This document shows, piece by piece, positions 17,432 to 25,546 of a stretch of 64,000 nt of DNA (the first letter of the stretch is position 1; each line of letters opens with the position of its first letter). The stretch comes from G965240465 sp965249525. GTDB taxonomy: Bacteria > SAR324 > JACQKK01. The DNA lies in contig OZ252237.1 of the NCBI GenBank assembly GCA_965249525.1, positions 434,001-498,000 on the forward strand, written 5' to 3'. The notes under the pieces were generated by a model. The model was not told where the DNA came from. It worked only from the letters and a program-made list of their open reading frames with translations, and searched no databases. A program made the translations under genes and the position numbers.

Positions 17432-18235
17432 CTAGGAGGTGGATGGGGTTTTCAACTGAATACGAACCTGCGCCCCTGGATGCAGCTGCCAACGCTGCTG
17501 GATAGACTGGCAAAACATAGCCAATTCCAAATATCCATAGCTGTTGAACAATGCGCCAGCCGCATCTGGTTGCAGCAATTCGCTGTAATGGTTGCATAGA
17601 CGCAGATAGCGGCCATTGCTGCACTGAATGTTTTCAACATTTTTAAAGTTGGGCAAATCTTTTTGGGTGATATTGGTCATGCAGTTGCCAAAGCGATCGG
17701 CGAGCAACACTTCTCCTATCAAGCACTTTTTTTCTCGTGAAGGACGGCTAATTTCCAGACGGTTGTAGTCTTCTACTTCTCTGCCCATGGAAACCGGCTT
17801 AGCACCTTGCAGCAAGCGGGCAGCAATGGGCACAAACAAATGCAATCCATCAAAGGAGGCGCTTTTCTCACCGATGCCCTTCTTGCTGTCCACCACAAAG
17901 ATCTGCTGCAAATCTTGTTCTTCCGCAGCCAGGCTGAGTACTCCGTTGTCAGGCCCTACCAACCAACTGTTACCACAACAAACAATCAGTGCTTCGCGGT
18001 CAGAACCCACCCCTGGGTCTACCACCGCCAAATGGACACTGCCTTTTGGCCACTCTGATACTGCCCGACGCAAACACCAAGCTGCAGTATAGACATCCTG
18101 AGGAGCAATGTGGTGGCTGATGTCATGGATATTGGCACTGGGTACCAGACTCAACAAACGACCGCGCATAGCCCCCACAAAACCATCTTGTTGGCCAAAA
18201 TCACTGGTCAGCGTAATGATGCCACAGGGTTTCAT
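17432..18235 (-). CDS. DUF62-family SAM hydrolase (adenosine-forming)
   Basis: Member of the SAM hydroxide adenosyltransferase family, relatives of fluorinase and chlorinase, which cleave S-adenosylmethionine to adenosine and methionine. Family marks are TLTSDFGQQDGFVGAMRG at the N-terminus, the VVDPGVGSDR motif and FDGLHLFVPIAA in mid-protein, then a C-terminal beta domain with LADRFGNCMTNI. Length 267 residues is typical. It is the middle gene of a minus-strand run with an acetyltransferase upstream and hemB directly downstream. Physiological role of this family is still poorly known; position gives no clear hint. Confidence 0.85.
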   Translation of the reverse strand: MKPCGIITLTSDFGQQDGFVGAMRGRLLSLVPSANIHDISHHIAPQDVYTAAWCLRRAVSEWPKGSVHLAVVDPGVGSDREALIVCCGNSWLVGPDNGVLSLAAEEQDLQQIFVVDSKKGIGEKSASFDGLHLFVPIAARLLQGAKPVSMGREVEDYNRLEISRPSREKKCLIGEVLLADRFGNCMTNITQKDLPNFKNVENIQCSNGRYLRLCNHYSELLQPDAAGALFNSYGYLELAMFCQSIQQRWQLHPGAQVRIQLKTPSTS

Positions 18236-18246
18236 GCCAGTTCTCC

Positions 18247-18906
18247 TCAGCCAATTTTTGTCACTGGCTGATTGACTGCATGCTGCGCATCTAGCGGCAA
18301 GTGCCAGCTATTGCCCTCGGTCTTTCCATACAACACCGCAGCTTGTGTGCCCGTTTCGCTAAAACCCAAGGTGCTTAAAAAAACTTTGGCAGCCTCATTG
18401 TCTTTTTCTATGCTGGTTGTCATCTGCCTTAGTTCTTCACGTACCGCTAAGTCCCTCACAAAGTGCACCATGCCCCGTGCCAACCCACGGCGACGAAAGG
18501 GTGCATGCACCCCACACCAGATTAATTCTATGGCCTGTTGTTCTTTCTGCAAACGCACCATCACCGCAGCAGCCAAACCAAACGAATCCGCCCCATGCAC
18601 CTGACTCACCAAGGCAGCTGAATCAGTCCACAACAACATATCCAGCAATCTACGAAAAGAGGGCATCACCCGATGATTGCAACAACGATGTAATAAAAAA
18701 TACAGTCCATCCATATCTTGTTTCTCAAACGGACGCAGCTTAAACAATGAACCCCCACGCGCTTTCAGTACGGCAGTAGGCATGGCAGCACTGTCTTCAA
18801 CTTCATGAGGCAGAGGCGGCGGCTTGCCGTTGAAAACCTTCTCAGCTGCTTTTGCTTTACTGGTGGGAGAGTGCGAAGAGTCTCTCAATGTTTTGTGAGG
18901 TGACAT
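18247..18906 (-). CDS. GNAT-family N-acetyltransferase
   Basis: Acetyl-CoA-dependent N-acetyltransferase of the RimI-like fold. The acetyl-CoA loop is visible in FRRRGLARGMVHFV, preceded by a strand IELIWCGVHAP and followed by the helix with DNEAAKVFLSTLGF, the usual final motif. About 50 N-terminal residues are unconserved. I chose the ATG at 18906, which has AAGGA nine bases upstream; this overlaps the 3' end of the tatD-like gene by 50 bases. A later ATG at 18783 would remove the overlap. Substrate unknown. Confidence 0.75.
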   Translation of the reverse strand: MSPHKTLRDSSHSPTSKAKAAEKVFNGKPPPLPHEVEDSAAMPTAVLKARGGSLFKLRPFEKQDMDGLYFLLHRCCNHRVMPSFRRLLDMLLWTDSAALVSQVHGADSFGLAAAVMVRLQKEQQAIELIWCGVHAPFRRRGLARGMVHFVRDLAVREELRQMTTSIEKDNEAAKVFLSTLGFSETGTQAAVLYGKTEGNSWHLPLDAQHAVNQPVTKIG

Positions 18907-19633
18907 CAGCCGTTTCCTTGCTATCCAAACCTTTAAGAGAAGCCAGGCAATCCCTGGCAATGCAAACATTCGCAGGTGTGTTACGCATGCCTGCGCTAGG
19001 TGCTAAGACAGGACTATCCGTCTCTAATGCCAGTGCATGCAATGGCAATGCCCGCACCATCCGCTGCTTCTGTGGTGAACGTACCACAGACGCTGGCACT
19101 GAGAAAACATAGCCAGCCTCCGCACCCCTTAACGCATGCCCCGCCTTGCCGTCAAATGCATGCATCAACACCCGCATGGCGCCCCATTTCAGCAGCAGTT
19201 CCAAGGTTCGCTTGCCACAACTCCGAGAATGGACATTCAAAGGCAAATCCAAACGCATCGCCAGCTTCACCAAGCGTTCAAAAGCCTCTTGCTGCCACAG
19301 CCGCCGCTCTGCTGTTCTACATACCCAATGGTCTATGCCTACTTCGCCTATCCCAGTAATCTCCCCCGACCTCTGCTCAATTTGCACACACACCTCTTCC
19401 AATTGCCCATCTGCAGGCAAGGGTTGATCATCAGCAAACTGCTGCGGGTGAAAACCCAAAAACGGCAGCACACATGGCTGCTCCTTGGCCAATGCCAATA
19501 CCTGTTCATTCTCTGCAGCATCCTGCCCCACCACTGCAATACGATGAACCCCCGCCAACTGAGCCTGCTCTAAAACCACATCCAGATCTTCAGCAAAAGC
19601 AGGGTCAATCATGTGGGTGTGGGCATCTATCAT
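18857..19633 (-). CDS. TatD-family metal-dependent deoxyribonuclease
   Basis: TIM-barrel hydrolase of the TatD family, 3'-5' nucleases acting in DNA repair and quality control. The metal ligands show in the opening IDAHTH, in GEVGIDHW (glutamate), in NVHSRSCGK, in LMHAFDG and in the final ETDSP. The size, 258 residues, is standard. I start at the ATG at 19633 because it gives the usual IDAHTH opening and because the promoter -10 box (19667-19672) places the transcript start near 19660, which would leave an alternative ATG there leaderless. The 3' end overlaps the acetyltransferase start. Confidence 0.88.
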   Translation of the reverse strand: MIDAHTHMIDPAFAEDLDVVLEQAQLAGVHRIAVVGQDAAENEQVLALAKEQPCVLPFLGFHPQQFADDQPLPADGQLEEVCVQIEQRSGEITGIGEVGIDHWVCRTAERRLWQQEAFERLVKLAMRLDLPLNVHSRSCGKRTLELLLKWGAMRVLMHAFDGKAGHALRGAEAGYVFSVPASVVRSPQKQRMVRALPLHALALETDSPVLAPSAGMRNTPANVCIARDCLASLKGLDSKETADVTSQNIERLFALSHQ

Positions 19634-19666
19634 CTGCAATGTTCTTTCTGGGTTCAGCATGTTACA

Positions 19667-19695
19667 GTCTAAGCAAGTCTCTGGGCAGTAGCCAA
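19667..19695 (-). promoter_or_regulatory. sigma-70-type promoter of the tatD-like gene
   Basis: Minus-strand TTGGCT, 17-base spacer, TTAGAC with a TGC extended -10. It directs the run tatD-like, acetyltransferase, DUF62, hemB. Confidence 0.5.
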
Positions 19696-19827
19696 GCTTC
19701 TAGTATAGATGAAATCAACAGTGAGCGTTACTATCTGCAAGTGATTTATGCCACCTCGGCTGTTGGGTATGAGGTAAAACATCTATTCAGCGGGCAGACT
19801 GCCGCCATCTGTCAATACAATTGATTT

Positions 19828-21315
19828 ATGACCAATGTGAGAACCAAGATTGTCTGCACCCTTGGGCCGCAAAGCTCAAGCTATCAGATGATTTTATCCC
19901 TGGCAAAAGCAGGCATGAATGTGGCGCGCCTGAATATGTCACATGGAGACTATCCAACCCACGCCCGCACCATTGAACACTTGCGACAAGCAGCCCTGGA
20001 AACAGGATGCAACTTGGGTATTATGGCAGATTTGCAAGGCCCCAAGCTGCGCATTGGCGAGGTAAAAAAAGATGTTCAACTAGAAAAAGGCCAGTTGATG
20101 ACCATCTGCTGCGGAAAGGAAATAATCGGCGATGGACAGCGCATAAGTACCCCCTTGGCAGAATTAGCCAAAGGGGTGCAAGCAGGAATGCATCTGCTGC
20201 TGGATGATGGTCGTCTGGATTTAATCGTCCAAAATATCCAGGGACAGGACCTGCTTTGCAAAGTGGAAAACGGGGGACCCATATCCAGCAACAAAGGCAT
20301 CCACATCCCTCAATTCCGCTTGCAGTTGGCTGCGCTTACAGAAAAAGATCGCAGCGATACCATCTTCGCCCTCAAACAAAAGGTGGATTTCATCGCCATG
20401 TCCTTTGTGCAAGATGCCAAGGACATCCGCGACCTGCGCAACCTGGTCAAGCATGTGGAATATCCCCCGGCACTGATAGCAAAAATTGAAAAACCCCAAG
20501 CCCTAGAAAATATTGAAGCCATTGTTGATCAAGCCGATGCCGTTATGGTCGCCCGTGGAGACTTGGGTGTGGAAACCAGTCCAGAAACAGTTCCCTTGGC
20601 GCAAAAGAAAATTATCTCTTGCTGCAATGCACGCAGCAAACCAGTGATTACTGCCACCCAAATGCTAGAGTCCATGGTGGAAAACCCCATCCCCACCCGC
20701 GCAGAGGCTTCCGATGTCGCCAATGCCATCTTTGACGGCACGGATGCTGTGATGCTTTCTGCAGAAACAGCCACGGGACGTTTTCCATTAGAAGCCGTCA
20801 AGGTGATGCAGCGCATCATCGCAGCCACCGAAGCCACACAATCGGAAGCATCCGTCCATCATGTTCATCAGCCCCTGTCCAATTTCCAAGATAAAATCGT
20901 CAGCGGTATTTCCCAGGCTGCCTGCACCCTGGCTGAAAGCACCAGCGCCCGTGCCATCGTGGCGATTACCTTCACCGGTGCCATGGCTGCGCGTCTTTCC
21001 AGCTGTCGTCCTGGTCCACCCGTCATCGCTGTCAGTCACCACCCCCAGATCCTGCGCTCTCTTGCCCTGCACCGCGGTGTGGAAGGCATACTGCAGCCCA
21101 ACCTCAACTGCCCCATTGAGCAAGCCCTGCCACAAATAGAGGCTGCCCTCCTGGCGCAAAACCTGGTCAAAGAAGGAGATGTACTGGTGATTACTGCCGG
21201 TGTTCCCTTTGCTTCGGTTCGTTACACCAACACCATCCGCGCAGCACCTGTGGGTGAATCCAGCCTGGCTAACCCCGTCTCTAAGAAAAAGCGGGGCAGC
21301 AAGACAGCAGCCTAG
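19828..21315 (+). CDS. pyk: pyruvate kinase
   Basis: Transfers phosphate from phosphoenolpyruvate to ADP in the last step of glycolysis. The protein starts with RTKIVCTLGP and NVARLNMSHGD (substrate and potassium site), has the catalytic lysine in ALIAKIEKPQALENI and the metal aspartate in VMVARGDLGVE, and the TATQMLESM helix. The C-terminal domain ends in a short lysine-rich tail (SKKKRGSKTAA). Length 495 residues is within the family range. It stands alone on the plus strand and its stop overlaps the stop of the converging higA by four bases. Confidence 0.96.
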   Translation: MTNVRTKIVCTLGPQSSSYQMILSLAKAGMNVARLNMSHGDYPTHARTIEHLRQAALETGCNLGIMADLQGPKLRIGEVKKDVQLEKGQLMTICCGKEIIGDGQRISTPLAELAKGVQAGMHLLLDDGRLDLIVQNIQGQDLLCKVENGGPISSNKGIHIPQFRLQLAALTEKDRSDTIFALKQKVDFIAMSFVQDAKDIRDLRNLVKHVEYPPALIAKIEKPQALENIEAIVDQADAVMVARGDLGVETSPETVPLAQKKIISCCNARSKPVITATQMLESMVENPIPTRAEASDVANAIFDGTDAVMLSAETATGRFPLEAVKVMQRIIAATEATQSEASVHHVHQPLSNFQDKIVSGISQAACTLAESTSARAIVAITFTGAMAARLSSCRPGPPVIAVSHHPQILRSLALHRGVEGILQPNLNCPIEQALPQIEAALLAQNLVKEGDVLVITAGVPFASVRYTNTIRAAPVGESSLANPVSKKKRGSKTAA

Positions 21316-21716
21316 CGTCCCCTTGATACAACCGCCCCCACCGCCTTAGCAACCTTGGGCGTAGCCTTGCCTGCAGTTTTGCCTGCAGTCTTGGTATTTT
21401 TTTGCTTTGCCTGCTGCCATTGCTTTACAGTCATTATGCCGTCCAGTTTGTTGCCCAAACGCCGTCGCACAGCCTGCAATTCAGAGTCTGTCTGGCAGTC
21501 CAGAAAAAATCCCTCGCTTATCCCGAAAAACCGCGCCAATCGCAAATCGGTATCGGCAGTTACCCGACGCTGACCATTGACAATGGCATGGATGCGATTG
21601 GGAGGCACACCCAAGGCATGACCCAGCTCGTTTTGACTCATTCCCAAAGGATCTAGGAAATTGTCTTTCAGCATATTGCCAATGTTGGCATACAACTGTT
21701 TGGAGTTCTTTTTCAT
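21312..21716 (-). CDS. higA: HigA-type antitoxin (XRE helix-turn-helix)
   Basis: DNA-binding antitoxin of a HigBA pair. The helix-turn-helix spans about residues 25-60 (MSQNELGHALGVPPNRIHAI, then NGQRRVTADTDLRLARFFG), the exact pattern of HigA proteins. The last 35 residues are a lysine/alanine-rich repeat tail (TKTAGKTAGKATPK) absent from most HigA. The gene follows higB by 25 bases, the toxin-first order typical of this class. It should repress its own promoter through the palindromes upstream of higB. Its 3' end overlaps pyk by four bases. Confidence 0.87.
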   Translation of the reverse strand: MKKNSKQLYANIGNMLKDNFLDPLGMSQNELGHALGVPPNRIHAIVNGQRRVTADTDLRLARFFGISEGFFLDCQTDSELQAVRRRLGNKLDGIMTVKQWQQAKQKNTKTAGKTAGKATPKVAKAVGAVVSRGR

Positions 21717-21741
21717 CTGCTGCTAGGGGCAGCAAAGTGTT

Positions 21742-22029
21742 CTAGTGATAATCTACCAATTCCACTTGACTGGCATTGCCTGCGGCTTCGTCCCAAAAGA
21801 AACATAACCGCCATTGGTGATTCACACGCAGTGAATATTGACCTTTGCGGTCTCCAACCAGCTTTTTCAGCTGATGGGCTGGCACTGTGGATAAATCCTT
21901 CCAGTGCTTCGCCCTATTCAATGCCAGTAACAACTGTACTGCCCGAATCCATATTTCAGAGGGGAAACGAGGCGAATGTCCCTGTCGAAAAAGCAATTCC
22001 GTTTGCTTGTTTTGAAACGAAATAATCAT
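21742..22029 (-). CDS. higB: HigB-type toxin (RelE-like mRNA nuclease)
   Basis: Ribosome-dependent mRNA-cutting toxin of the RelE/HigB fold. The 95-residue product has IWIRAVQLLLALNRAKHWKD, the PAHQLKKLVGDRKGQYSLRVN stretch and QWRLCFFW, all hallmarks of HigB. The basic residues of the active-site surface are kept. It is the first gene of the pair and its start codon lies inside a perfect 17-base palindrome. Activity against the host is inferred from the family. Confidence 0.88.
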   Translation of the reverse strand: MIISFQNKQTELLFRQGHSPRFPSEIWIRAVQLLLALNRAKHWKDLSTVPAHQLKKLVGDRKGQYSLRVNHQWRLCFFWDEAAGNASQVELVDYH

Positions 22030-22061
22030 TATTTCTTAATTTCATGTTCATATCTATGAAA
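22019..22061 (-). promoter_or_regulatory. palindromic operators of higBA
   Basis: A perfect palindrome GAAATAATCATTATTTC (22019-22035) covers the higB start codon. A second inverted repeat, TTTCAT/ATGAAA with a 10-base gap (22040-22061), lies just upstream. Both are plausible HigA binding sites, by analogy with other higBA operons. Confidence 0.5.
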
Positions 22062-22116
22062 CTCCCTATGGCTTTGTTTTTTTAAAAATTTAAAGGCTTG
22101 CTGCCTTCTGGTACGT

Positions 22117-22145
22117 ATCATGTACTATCTTTTTGGGCTTGTCAA
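22117..22145 (-). promoter_or_regulatory. promoter of higBA
   Basis: Minus-strand consensus TTGACA, a 17-base spacer and CATGAT. The -10 region sits in GTAC-N7-GTAC, another potential operator. The start of transcription would lie about 80 bases before higB. Confidence 0.55.
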
Positions 22146-22177
22146 CCCCTTGAACTAAATGCCTTCCACAACCAGTG

Positions 22178-22579
22178 TTACAACAGCTGGCGCAGTTGAT
22201 GAAAATGCTGGCGGGTGGAGTCATCGCTGGGGGAGTGACTGCTGGGAGGAGGCGGGGTGGGGATATCTAGTTGGGAGACATTTTTGAAGCGGATGTCACG
22301 CACGTTGTTGGAACCACACAGGTCTTGGACGGCAGCCAGTAGGTGGGGACGGAAGAATTGGAATTCATAGGTGAGGGCGGGATTGAGACAGCCCACCCAC
22401 AGGATGTCCTTGCGCAGTCTAAGGGGCTGGGAACAACTGCCTAGCTGGGGATGGTTGACCACCTGCGCCCAATGCTGACGCAGGGTTTGCAGCACCAAGG
22501 CCTGGCTGCGCCCCTGTTGATAAAAGACCTGACGCAGCAGTAGATGGAGAGAAGAGACTTTGCGTGATGGCATGGACAT
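22178..22579 (-). CDS. DUF721/DciA-like protein
   Basis: The 133-residue protein fits the DUF721 family, relatives of the helicase loader DciA. Supporting marks are the N-terminal helix with LRQHWAQVVN, then LRLRKDILWVGCLNPALTYEFQF and a strand pair with VRDIRFKNV near the end. The proline/serine-rich C-terminus (PTPPPPSSHS) is not conserved. A ribosome site GGACAAGG precedes the ATG at 22579. If it is DciA it would help load DnaB at the origin; no replication gene is adjacent. Confidence 0.6.
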   Translation of the reverse strand: MSMPSRKVSSLHLLLRQVFYQQGRSQALVLQTLRQHWAQVVNHPQLGSCSQPLRLRKDILWVGCLNPALTYEFQFFRPHLLAAVQDLCGSNNVRDIRFKNVSQLDIPTPPPPSSHSPSDDSTRQHFHQLRQLL

Positions 22580-22651
22580 CCTTGTCCAAGGTGGGAAATT
22601 TAGGTTTGGGGAGCCTTGGGGATGACTGCCAACTAGGCTTTTGCTTTGTGC

Positions 22652-22695
22652 TTACAATATTTTTTACTATGTTTTTTACTATATTTTTTAATGAT
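22652..22695. repeat. degenerate T-rich direct repeat
   Basis: About four imperfect copies of a TTTTTTACTATA-like unit lie between the DUF721 and mlaD-like genes. Too degenerate for exact boundaries. Confidence 0.5.
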
Positions 22696-22785
22696 GTTTT
22701 CTTACCATGTTTTCTACAAAGTGCCTTCTGATCTGTTTATGCTGGGCTTGGGCATGGGGGCAGCGATGATTGCCAAGGGTGAAGG

Positions 22786-24369
22786 TCAAGGAGCAGCGGA
22801 GCCAGTGATGGTGCCTATGAGAGGACGCAGGGAGTCCTCATTGAAATGGATGCCGATGCCCACAAAGGGACTTTGCTGATCTTGATTGTCATTAATGGCA
22901 TCATCTTGACCGGCGATGAAGAAAGCATTGGAGAAGAAACGCCACAAGCCATAGAATTTCAAGTGAGAACCTTCATCTCGGTCTAGATCCCAAATATTGG
23001 CACCCAAGCCAAATTGATCCTGACGACCGAATTTCTGTTCCACGCCTATGCCGAATTCGTTTTCCATCAAGCCACCCTGCAAGACCGTATCGTAGTAGCG
23101 CTGTCCAATGAGAAAGGACAACTGCAGGTCATCAGAGGTGATCTCTTCTTCCGTCTGGCTGATGCCGCTGGCACTGCGAGTGATGATGGTTTTTTCTTCT
23201 GTGTTGCCACGGGGGTCTTGCACCAACTGGATGGTGTAGAAGCGGTCTCTCAACGGACGCAGACGTAAATCAATGAACGATTTGTAATCCCCCGCCTCAG
23301 CCAAGTATTCCACATGACCACCCACATCCAACTTCAGGCGACTGGCACCACCAAAGAAATCACTGGCACCAGACAATGCCGAATTCAAATTGGTCGCCGT
23401 GGTGTCTTCGTTAATTAGCTGCGCCAAAGTACCATCGCCTTCGTTCAGCTTGGCAGAAATGGACTGGACATGAATCATGGTGTCATCCAAGCGCACAAAA
23501 GCGTCATTCAGGCTTTCCACGGTCTCCCCCAGCTTTTCACGATTGTCCGCCAGCAGCAGGCGTAAATCACGGGTAATGCTGGGTCCATCTTGTGCCAAGG
23601 CTCGCGAGAATACATTCACATTGCGAATGATGGAATCAATCTCGGTGCGATTGGCATCGGCAACCGAAGCCAGTTGTTCGCCAAAGTCGGCAAAGCCCTC
23701 TACTGCACGGCGGATGCTGTCTTCATTGTCGGTGGCAATACGATTGATGCTGCCGGTGAACTCACGCAGATTGAATAGAATGAAGTCTATCTGCTGGTTG
23801 GTCACCTTGGAAATACGGCTAATGTCTTCGGTGGTCAACACAATGTTCTCCACAATGTTTTCCAGTCTGTCGCGGCCGCGTTCTCCTCCCAAGGTATGGC
23901 GCAGCACACCTGTGACATCGCCGATATCCTCCAAAACCTGACTCATGTTGTCCACCAGACTTTCCAGGCCAGCATTGGGACCCACCAAAGCAATATCGCC
24001 TCCTGGGGGCAACAGTGTGGCAGATTCACTGCCCAAATTTAAATCCACATACTTGTCACCCAAAATACCCAGCGACTTGACAGATACTTCTGCATCTGAA
24101 TGCGCCCGATAGCGACTGAAAAGCTTCAAGCGTATGCGCGCCTCATTGCCGTCCAAGGCGATGTCTTCCACCTTGCCCACCCGCACTCCCGCAACTTGTA
24201 CAGGCGACCCAGGCAGCAAACCAGAAGCATTCTCAAAATTAACAAACAAGGTGTAGGTGTCCGCCTGCCCAGGACGCCAACCAGTTATCGCTATGGAAGC
24301 ATAAGTGGTAATCAACAGCCCGCATAAAATCAGCAGCCCGACTTTTAGTTCTATGGATAAACGCTCCAC
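22786..24369 (-). CDS. MlaD/MCE-domain lipid-transport protein with long C-terminal domain
   Basis: Substrate-binding MCE protein of an ABC-type phospholipid transporter between the two membranes. One N-terminal helix (VGLLILCGLLITTYASIAI) anchors it in the inner membrane. The MCE domain covers about residues 38-115 with LLPGSPVQVAGVRVGKVEDI and LGILGDKYVDL. A long helical stretch follows, and residues from about 350 onward are strand-rich (VEYLAEAGDYKSFIDLRLRP), resembling the beta domain seen in MCE proteins of deltaproteobacteria-like lineages. GTG start. Length 527 residues far exceeds E. coli MlaD (183). It lies downstream of the mlaE-like gene; no MlaF ATPase is adjacent. Confidence 0.85.
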   Translation of the reverse strand: MERLSIELKVGLLILCGLLITTYASIAITGWRPGQADTYTLFVNFENASGLLPGSPVQVAGVRVGKVEDIALDGNEARIRLKLFSRYRAHSDAEVSVKSLGILGDKYVDLNLGSESATLLPPGGDIALVGPNAGLESLVDNMSQVLEDIGDVTGVLRHTLGGERGRDRLENIVENIVLTTEDISRISKVTNQQIDFILFNLREFTGSINRIATDNEDSIRRAVEGFADFGEQLASVADANRTEIDSIIRNVNVFSRALAQDGPSITRDLRLLLADNREKLGETVESLNDAFVRLDDTMIHVQSISAKLNEGDGTLAQLINEDTTATNLNSALSGASDFFGGASRLKLDVGGHVEYLAEAGDYKSFIDLRLRPLRDRFYTIQLVQDPRGNTEEKTIITRSASGISQTEEEITSDDLQLSFLIGQRYYDTVLQGGLMENEFGIGVEQKFGRQDQFGLGANIWDLDRDEGSHLKFYGLWRFFSNAFFIAGQDDAINDNQDQQSPFVGIGIHFNEDSLRPLIGTITGSAAP

Positions 24370-24529
24370 AAGAGACCCCTTTTTTGTGCTACTAAGCAGC
24401 CTTAGAAACCGTGCTTTAAACCAGGCGTTAAACCAGGCACTGGCGATGCCTTAACTATAAATACCCCGCCAGGGATTGTCTACAAGATTATGCCAAGTAT
24501 AAACCTATGCAAAATATAAACTTATCATC

Positions 24530-25483
24530 TCAAGATTGCCAGAAAACAGTGATTAAATAATCAAACATTAAAATCAAGACAGAGGAAACCACCACGGCTT
24601 GGGTGGTGGAACGACCCACACCCTCTGCACCGCCAGAGCTGTGATAGCCCTTAAAACAGCCCACCTGGGTGAGAATAATGCCAAACACAGCAGCCTTAAA
24701 AGCACCCTGCATGATATCGCTGAAGGTGAGAAAATCAACGACCTTGGCTATAAAGATACCAGGGTCTACTTTCAGCAGCACCACTCCCACCAGATAGCTG
24801 CCCAGCAACCCTGTGAGGTCGGCTATGGATGTCAAGATGGGGAGCATAATCACGCCTGCCAACACTCTGGGGGTTATCAGGTATTGTACGGGATTAACTG
24901 CCATAGCCAGCAGGGCATCTATTTGTTCGGTTACGCGCATGGAGGCAATTTCTGCAGCAATGGCAGAGCCGGCGCGGGCATTGACCATTAAAGAAGAAAG
25001 CACTGGACCCAGTTCACGCACCATGGCCACCGCCACCAGCCCGCCAACGATGGATTCCGAACTGAAATCGCGCAAAGAACGATAACTTTGAAAAGTGAGT
25101 ACCATGCCAGTGAATAAACCACTGAGAATCACCACGCCCAATGATTTATTGCCGATGAATTCCATTTGTTTCAGCAGCAGCTTCCAGCGATACGGCGGGC
25201 GGAAAGCCAAGCCCACTGCCTGAAAGAATTGCAGGCCCAGCGCACCGATTTCTTCCAGTCCGCTGATACTGGATTTGCCCAGATATTCTAATCCTGAGCG
25301 CGCTTCTTTTCTGGCGCGTGGCAGCCAAAGGCGACGCCAGCGAGCAAAGCCAGCTTCAGCATCTCTGCCGCCGTTGTCCTCTCCCTTGTCTCCTTTGCTA
25401 GTATGACTTTTCGCCACAGGGGGGGAATTTCTCGCAAGTTTTTTCTCTAATTTTTTCTCTAATTTTTTCTCTGATTCAGACAT
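24530..25483 (-). CDS. MlaE-type permease of phospholipid ABC transporter
   Basis: Inner-membrane permease of the MCE/Mla transporter. The core starts near residue 75 and carries the family features: FTGMVLTFQSYRSL, MVRELGPVLSSLMVNARAGSAIAAEI, then MRVTEQIDAL and five to six hydrophobic helices, ending with a cytoplasm-facing loop GCFKGYHSSGGAEGVGRSTT. The 60-residue N-terminal extension is charged and contains a tandem EKKL repeat encoded by a 12-bp repeat. ATG at 25483 chosen because the earlier start adds an unlikely Cys-rich stretch. Lies 63 bases after the big membrane gene and 160 before mlaD. Confidence 0.9.
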   Translation of the reverse strand: MSESEKKLEKKLEKKLARNSPPVAKSHTSKGDKGEDNGGRDAEAGFARWRRLWLPRARKEARSGLEYLGKSSISGLEEIGALGLQFFQAVGLAFRPPYRWKLLLKQMEFIGNKSLGVVILSGLFTGMVLTFQSYRSLRDFSSESIVGGLVAVAMVRELGPVLSSLMVNARAGSAIAAEIASMRVTEQIDALLAMAVNPVQYLITPRVLAGVIMLPILTSIADLTGLLGSYLVGVVLLKVDPGIFIAKVVDFLTFSDIMQGAFKAAVFGIILTQVGCFKGYHSSGGAEGVGRSTTQAVVVSSVLILMFDYLITVFWQS

Positions 25484-25546
25484 ACCTGCCACCCTAGCAC
25501 AAACCCAGCAAAAGTACTTGCTGCATGCATACGCAACCAGCAAAGA

